42,895 bases of DNA, from positions 1 to 42,895 of the IMG/VR virus record IMGVR_UViG_3300029922_000131. One strand, written 5' to 3'. Made by a program: the position numbers and the translations under genes. This stretch comes from a virus. The notes under the pieces are model-generated. The model saw only the letters and a program-made list of their open reading frames with translations, made no database searches and was not told the origin of the DNA. Of this stretch, positions 40,008 to 42,895 are shown piece by piece. How positions within the stretch are numbered: position 1 is the stretch's first letter; every line of letters begins with the position of its first letter.

Positions 40008-40857
40008 TGGTTGTTCCTGGTGGTGGGGTGATGCCGGCGCGCTGGTAGTCCTCGGTGGTGAGGCGGTACCGATCTTTGTACCACCTGGCCCACTCGTCGA
40101 CCATGATCCGCTGCTTGCCCGGTTCCTTGAGATGGACGACCCCCTGGAGGGCGGTCAGGGCTTCGATGCTGAGGTCCCAGCCGTAGAGCGCCAGGAGGGT
40201 CTCAGCCTGATCCCGGCCATCCCGGAAGACGATGAGCTCAGGGATCACGGCCTGGAGATCGCCGAGTCGGGACTGCCTCGGGTTGAGCGGAGGGGGGGTG
40301 GGCTTGCCGATATCCATTTCATCGATCAAAGGGGTAGCCGCCGCCGCCGCCTCAGAAGGACCCACAGGGGACTTCTGATCTGCTTCTCCTTCTCCTTCTC
40401 CTTCTCCTTCTCCTTCTCCTTCTCCTTCTCCTTCTCCTTGGGCTAACAAAGCTTTACCGTGGTTTACCCGGCTAACTTTTGTTGACGTGGTTGTCTTCTT
40501 GCCCTTCCTTCGCTCGGCCATGTAGTTGCGCATATACTCGCGGCGCTCATCTTCACTGCGCCGATTTCTGTAATCCTCGTAATTCACAAGTGTATATCCA
40601 CCATCTACTTCCACGACTCTACGACCTTCCAGTGTCTTGGTCTTGGAGTATGGATCTGGCGCCATAAGTTCAGCAAGCGCCTGCTTGGTTTCCTCCAATG
40701 TCAAGTTAGCTAACCGTGCTAACCCAGGCAACGCAGCCTCAATGAAACCGGTCCCGTCCGCTCGGGCGAGCATGCTCACGAAGAGCAGGCGGGACTCTTT
40801 CGACCCCGACCAGAGGGAGGACTCGGTGATGTTGCTGAAGAGTTTGGCGTAGCTCAT
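39979..40857 (-). CDS. Replication-initiator-like protein
   Basis: 292 aa. The N-terminus MSYAKLFSNITESSLWSGSK and ARLANLTLEETKQALAELMA is the winged-helix opening of a phage replication protein family also seen as DnaD/O-like. YTLVNYEDYRNRRSEDERRE follows. The middle holds nine Gly-Glu repeats encoded by a TTCTCC hexanucleotide run (40384-40437). The C-terminal half is a helical domain ending in a His/Gln-rich tail. It would bind the origin and recruit host helicase; GTTAGC repeats inside the gene could be its binding sites. Confidence 0.7.
   Translation of the reverse strand: MSYAKLFSNITESSLWSGSKESRLLFVSMLARADGTGFIEAALPGLARLANLTLEETKQALAELMAPDPYSKTKTLEGRRVVEVDGGYTLVNYEDYRNRRSEDERREYMRNYMAERRKGKKTTTSTKVSRVNHGKALLAQGEGEGEGEGEGEGEGEGEADQKSPVGPSEAAAAATPLIDEMDIGKPTPPPLNPRQSRLGDLQAVIPELIVFRDGRDQAETLLALYGWDLSIEALTALQGVVHLKEPGKQRIMVDEWARWYKDRYRLTTEDYQRAGITPPPGTTSAHSNQHQG
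40384..40437. repeat. Hexanucleotide microsatellite, nine copies of TTCTCC
   Basis: Nine uninterrupted TTCTCC units, read on the minus strand as GGAGAA and translated as nine Gly-Glu pairs in the replication protein. Copy-number change would lengthen a linker without shifting the frame. On the coding strand it is all purine, which could form unusual DNA structure. Confidence 0.85.
40442..40723. repeat. GTTAGC/GCTAAC repeats within the replication gene, iteron-like
   Basis: GCTAAC occurs on the plus strand at 40442-40447, 40471-40476, 40709-40714 and 40718-40723, with an opposite copy at 40705-40710 forming the palindrome GTTAGCTAAC. TTTACC occurs between the first two copies (40453-40458, 40463-40468). 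These positions use AT-rich codons such as TTA for Leu, which are unusual in this GC-rich genome. They may be binding sites of an origin. Confidence 0.4.
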
Positions 40858-41007
40858 GGTGACCTTGTAAATACGGTAAACGTTTATTCAAGAGGCTGCT
40901 TGCCAGGAGGCGATTCCCGTCACTCACAGGCCACATCGGGCGCCGGTGTACCCATGGCATGGTCAAGGGGGAGATCGTGGCACGGCGGTCATCCTGGGCG
41001 GCGGCGT
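40858..41007 (-). promoter_or_regulatory. AT-rich leader of the replication gene, possible promoter/operator
   Basis: Just upstream of the ATG at 40857 the minus strand has AAGGT as a ribosome site, TACAAG as a possible -10 and TTGAAT 16 bases further as a possible -35. A perfect palindrome TAAACGTTTA lies at 40877-40886. A 90-codon frame (40739-41011) opens as ATGA with the methyltransferase stop but overlaps the replication gene by 119 bp and is not accepted as a gene. Confidence 0.35.
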
Positions 41008-41697
41008 TCATAGCCCGATGGTCTGCTGCTGGCCGATGGGATCGGCGACCGCAATGCGATGCCGGGCGACGGCGGCATAGCGCTCGTCGAGCTCGCACCC
41101 GACGAAGTCGCAGCCGGCCACAACCGCGCCGGCGCCGGTGGCCCCACTGCCGGTGAACGGATCGAGGACTACCCCCCCCCTGGGGCACACGACGCGGCAG
41201 AGGTATTCCATCAGCGGCACAGGTTTCTGGTTCGGATGGACGAGCTGATTCGGATCGACGCGCTCGAATGGGAGCACCGATGCCGGGCGCCGGTTGGGGA
41301 ACGCGAACTGGCCCTTGATGGCGAACCAGATGTCTTCATGCCGCGGGCCGAAGGAGGCCTTCAGGTCTCCTGTGCCGTGGATGAGCTTGTCCCAGATGAC
41401 CTGGCTCTTGACCGTCCATCCGGCCTTCTCGATCGCCAGGCGGAAGACCTCGGCGACATCCCAGCGGCAGAAGCAGATCAGCGCGGCGGCCGGCTTGGCG
41501 ATGCGGTAGGACTCCGGGAGCCAGTCGACGAAGGGGACCATGTCATTGGCGATCTTGGCCAGGAGATCGCTCTCCGTCCGATGGTTCGACTGGAAATCAA
41601 TGCCGTAGGGCGGGTCGGTGATGATGGCGTCAACGGACTCAGCCGCGATGGTGGGGAGGATTGAAAGTCAGTCGCCGTGGCGAACTTCGAAGGTCAT
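41008..41697 (-). pseudogene. Beta-class DNA adenine/cytosine-N4 methyltransferase, interrupted by TGA at codon 10
   Basis: Read from the ATG at 41695-41697 the frame gives MTFEVRHGD, then a TGA at 41668-41670, then LSILPTIAAESVDAIITDPPYG. The catalytic DPPY is residues 28-31 and the cofactor motif DPFTGSGATG lies near the C-terminus, an order typical of the N6_N4_Mtase family. The TGA falls where relatives usually have Cys in GDCLxxL. No ATG, GTG or TTG follows the stop before DPPY; the next ATG (41541) removes that motif. Apart from this one codon the frame is intact, so it is a recent loss, a sequencing error or a read-through case. It would have methylated phage DNA against restriction. 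Confidence 0.8.
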
Positions 41698-41760
41698 CTC
41701 GGCCTCTGGTAATTGGTAGATGGGAACCCCTGCTCACCCTCGGGGTATCGGACGACCCGA

Positions 41761-41880
41761 CTACGCTCCGGGAATCTTCTCCTGGTCCGGGTCCTCCTCG
41801 CTGTCGACGACGAAGGCGACCTCGATCATCGACCAGCTCTTGAGATCCTCGTGGCTGGTCTTTGGCACGGTGGACTTCAC
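41761..41880 (-). CDS. Very small protein, possible, 39 aa
   Basis: A GTG at 41878-41880 opens a 39-residue frame ending EEDPDQEKIPGA. The central segment WSMIEVAFVVDSEED has plausible hydrophobic pattern. No good ribosome site is visible and the frame is open a little further upstream. It lies between the PGDYL-like gene and the methyltransferase. Low confidence. Confidence 0.35.
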   Translation of the reverse strand: MKSTVPKTSHEDLKSWSMIEVAFVVDSEEDPDQEKIPGA

Positions 41881-41897
41881 CTGCGCGTGGACGTTGA

Positions 41898-42161
41898 TCA
41901 GGCCGGCTCGTAGGTGCGCTCGAACTTGTCGCCCGGGCACACGTAGATCTCGCCGTCGAGGCCGGTGATGATCCAATCGCCGACGCCAGCGTGGTTCAGA
42001 CCGGTGGCATTGCGCACGGCGACGTAGCTCCAGCTATCGTGCCAGATGATGGTGTCCTTCGGCACGTCGAGATGCTTGAAGTTGCCCTCGGGGTCCTTCA
42101 GCATCTCGGCTGTGACCTGGAGTGCTTCGATGATGATGGGCTTCTTGCGGTACTTGGCCAC
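41898..42161 (-). CDS. Conserved phage protein, PGDYL-like
   Basis: 87 aa from a GTG with AGGAG upstream. It begins with KYRKKPIIIEALQV after the start and has NATGLNHAGVGDWIITGLDG and ends KFERTYEPA. This pattern (Lys-rich start, GDWIITG, F-x-x-x-YEP end) is widespread in small phage early proteins often labelled PGDYL. Its function is not established. It follows RusA after 10 bases. Confidence 0.75.
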   Translation of the reverse strand: MAKYRKKPIIIEALQVTAEMLKDPEGNFKHLDVPKDTIIWHDSWSYVAVRNATGLNHAGVGDWIITGLDGEIYVCPGDKFERTYEPA

Positions 42162-42171
42162 GGGAGATCTC

Positions 42172-42588
42172 CTACAGTTCAGTGATGATGACAATAGCGG
42201 CCCCGTCCTTGAGGACCTTGCCGCGGCGAAGTGTGAGCTCGTCGACGAGGCTGTCATCCCGCCATATACCGGCGTGGGTGAGCGCGTCGAAGATGCCCTT
42301 CAGGTGGTTGTCGATGTCGCGCGACCGGCGATCGGGGGCACGCAGTTCGATATCGATGCGAACCGGCGCCTCGAATGCCGTCGACCTGGCCGGTCCCATG
42401 ATCTTGCGAATGGCGGCATGCACGTCGGTGCGGTAGAGGCGGGCACGCTTGGTCAGCGACATGACGACGCGACCACCCGGGACCGGGAATGGCTGCCAGT
42501 AGCTATTGACGCTCGGAGGCCAGGGGAGCGTCAGGGCCAGCGATGCCTTGACGATCTCGGCTGGAGGGAAGATCTCGGTCTGGTTCAT
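42172..42588 (-). CDS. rusA: RusA-family Holliday junction resolvase
   Basis: 138 aa. The RusA signature is complete: LPWPPSVNSYW near residue 21, PDRRSRDIDNHLKGIFDALT at 85-104 with Asp91 and Asp93, Lys97, and WRDDSLVDELTLRR with Asp111/Asp112. It cleaves Holliday junctions symmetrically, resolving recombination intermediates or branched replication DNA before packaging. The start overlaps the upstream stop by 4 bp. It fits the recombination genes at the other end of the same operon. Confidence 0.92.
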   Translation of the reverse strand: MNQTEIFPPAEIVKASLALTLPWPPSVNSYWQPFPVPGGRVVMSLTKRARLYRTDVHAAIRKIMGPARSTAFEAPVRIDIELRAPDRRSRDIDNHLKGIFDALTHAGIWRDDSLVDELTLRRGKVLKDGAAIVIITEL

Positions 42589-42895
42589 GTCCCACCATCC
42601 AGCACCCTGATCGCCTCATTCAACCCATCCAGGTGCCCACTCGTCGCCGGTATCACCGTCGCCAGCTTCCTGGCCTCAGCGGCGACACGCTCTAGGGCGG
42701 CGAGGCGGCTCGCCCCCCTGCCCCGCTCGGCCAGCTCAGCGAGGCTGGCATGCAGCTCCTCTATCTCCTTCTCAGCATCGTCGTGCAGCCTGGACATAGC
42801 CTTGGCGGTCTGCGCATTGGCATCCCGTTCCGCCAGGGCGGCATGCAACGCAGATTCCACCGCCGCCGCTGGCCCAGATGGGGCGGGGGCGCGGG
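42585..42895 (-). CDS. Coiled-coil protein spanning the window ends
   Basis: Within the window, a frame from the right edge to 42585 encodes a charged helical protein (MSRLHDDAEKEIEELHASLA). The frame stays open to base 42895. If the ends are joined it continues through bases 1-10 to an ATG at 8-10, giving 106 aa starting MTPARAPAPSGPAAAVES. That ATG overlaps the TGA of the gene at 7-348. Its stop overlaps the RusA start (ATGA). A GTG at 42858-42860 is an alternative start if the ends do not join. The function is unknown; the helix suggests a small structural or adaptor protein. Confidence 0.7.
   Translation of the reverse strand, partial: RAPAPSGPAAAVESALHAALAERDANAQTAKAMSRLHDDAEKEIEELHASLAELAERGRGASRLAALERVAAEARKLATVIPATSGHLDGLNEAIRVLDGGT

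Noticed and set aside
40739-41011. A 90-codon minus-strand frame starting as ATGA on the methyltransferase stop
   Set aside because: It overlaps the replication gene by 119 bp, and the overlapping part is rich in Arg, Pro and His like a shadow. The short non-overlapping part gives no motif.
1-42895. Diversity-generating retroelement as in phage BPP-1
   Set aside because: Although the head genes resemble BPP-1, no reverse transcriptase frame and no template/variable repeat pair next to the tail genes was seen.
1-42895. TGA read as an amino acid across the genome
   Set aside because: TGA ends many genes through ATGA overlaps, so the TGA in the methyltransferase is an isolated event and not a changed code.
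1-42895. CRISPR array, insertion sequence or integrase with attachment site
   Set aside because: No regularly spaced repeats, transposase or recombinase frame was found; the repeats present are a microsatellite and short operator-like motifs.

Overview
The window reads as one complete, GC-rich, short-tailed (podovirus-like) bacteriophage genome rather than a piece of a bacterial chromosome. It holds a full head and tail set in the order small terminase, HNH nuclease, large terminase, then GNAT protein, portal, Bbp19-like protein, scaffold, major capsid, capsid cement, tail adaptor, nozzle, three internal virion proteins and tailspike. The cement, capsid and Bbp19-like proteins resemble those of Bordetella phage BPP-1, and total size is similar. 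A lipoprotein and a spanin-like membrane protein point to a Gram-negative host. I see no integrase, repressor, DNA or RNA polymerase, tRNA, reverse transcriptase or CRISPR array. The two ends of the window join into one in-frame gene whose ATG overlaps the preceding stop codon, so the genome is probably circularly closed or circularly permuted.

Layout, read as a circle. (1) A leftward early/replication operon starts at a divergent promoter near 6650. It runs down to position 7 and continues from 42895 down to 36771. It encodes small basic and membrane proteins, a lysozyme-like protein, a recombination set (putative annealing protein, SMC-like ATPase, exonuclease of the DUF3799 type), many tiny zinc-binding or unknown proteins, RusA, a DNA methyltransferase broken by one in-frame stop, a replication-initiator-like protein and the terminase genes. 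Most genes overlap as ATGA, and two micro-ORFs fill what would otherwise be gaps. (2) A rightward operon at 6685-9246 encodes six small proteins, one an HNH-like endonuclease. (3) A leftward late operon from a good sigma70-like promoter at 35760-35788 runs to 9243 and carries all structural genes, ending in an unusual cassette: spanin-like membrane protein, lipoprotein, Ala-rich protein, small membrane protein, class 3 lipase and a fibre protein with a signal peptide. (4) A small rightward island (35821-36631) lies between the late and terminase blocks, with its own hairpin terminators.

How it works together: RusA, the annealing protein, exonuclease and ATPase would process and recombine replicating DNA. 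The replication protein carries a hexanucleotide repeat and GTTAGC repeats that may be an internal origin. The terminase packages DNA into a BPP-1-like capsid. A beta-helix tailspike probably cuts surface polysaccharide, and internal proteins (one giant, with a zincin motif) are ejected. The most notable points are the lipase plus secreted-fibre pair, the stop codon at a conserved position of the methyltransferase, the GTCCCGGTA repeats in the divergent control region, and the in-frame closure of the ends. All assignments come from reading the sequence; no database search was run.
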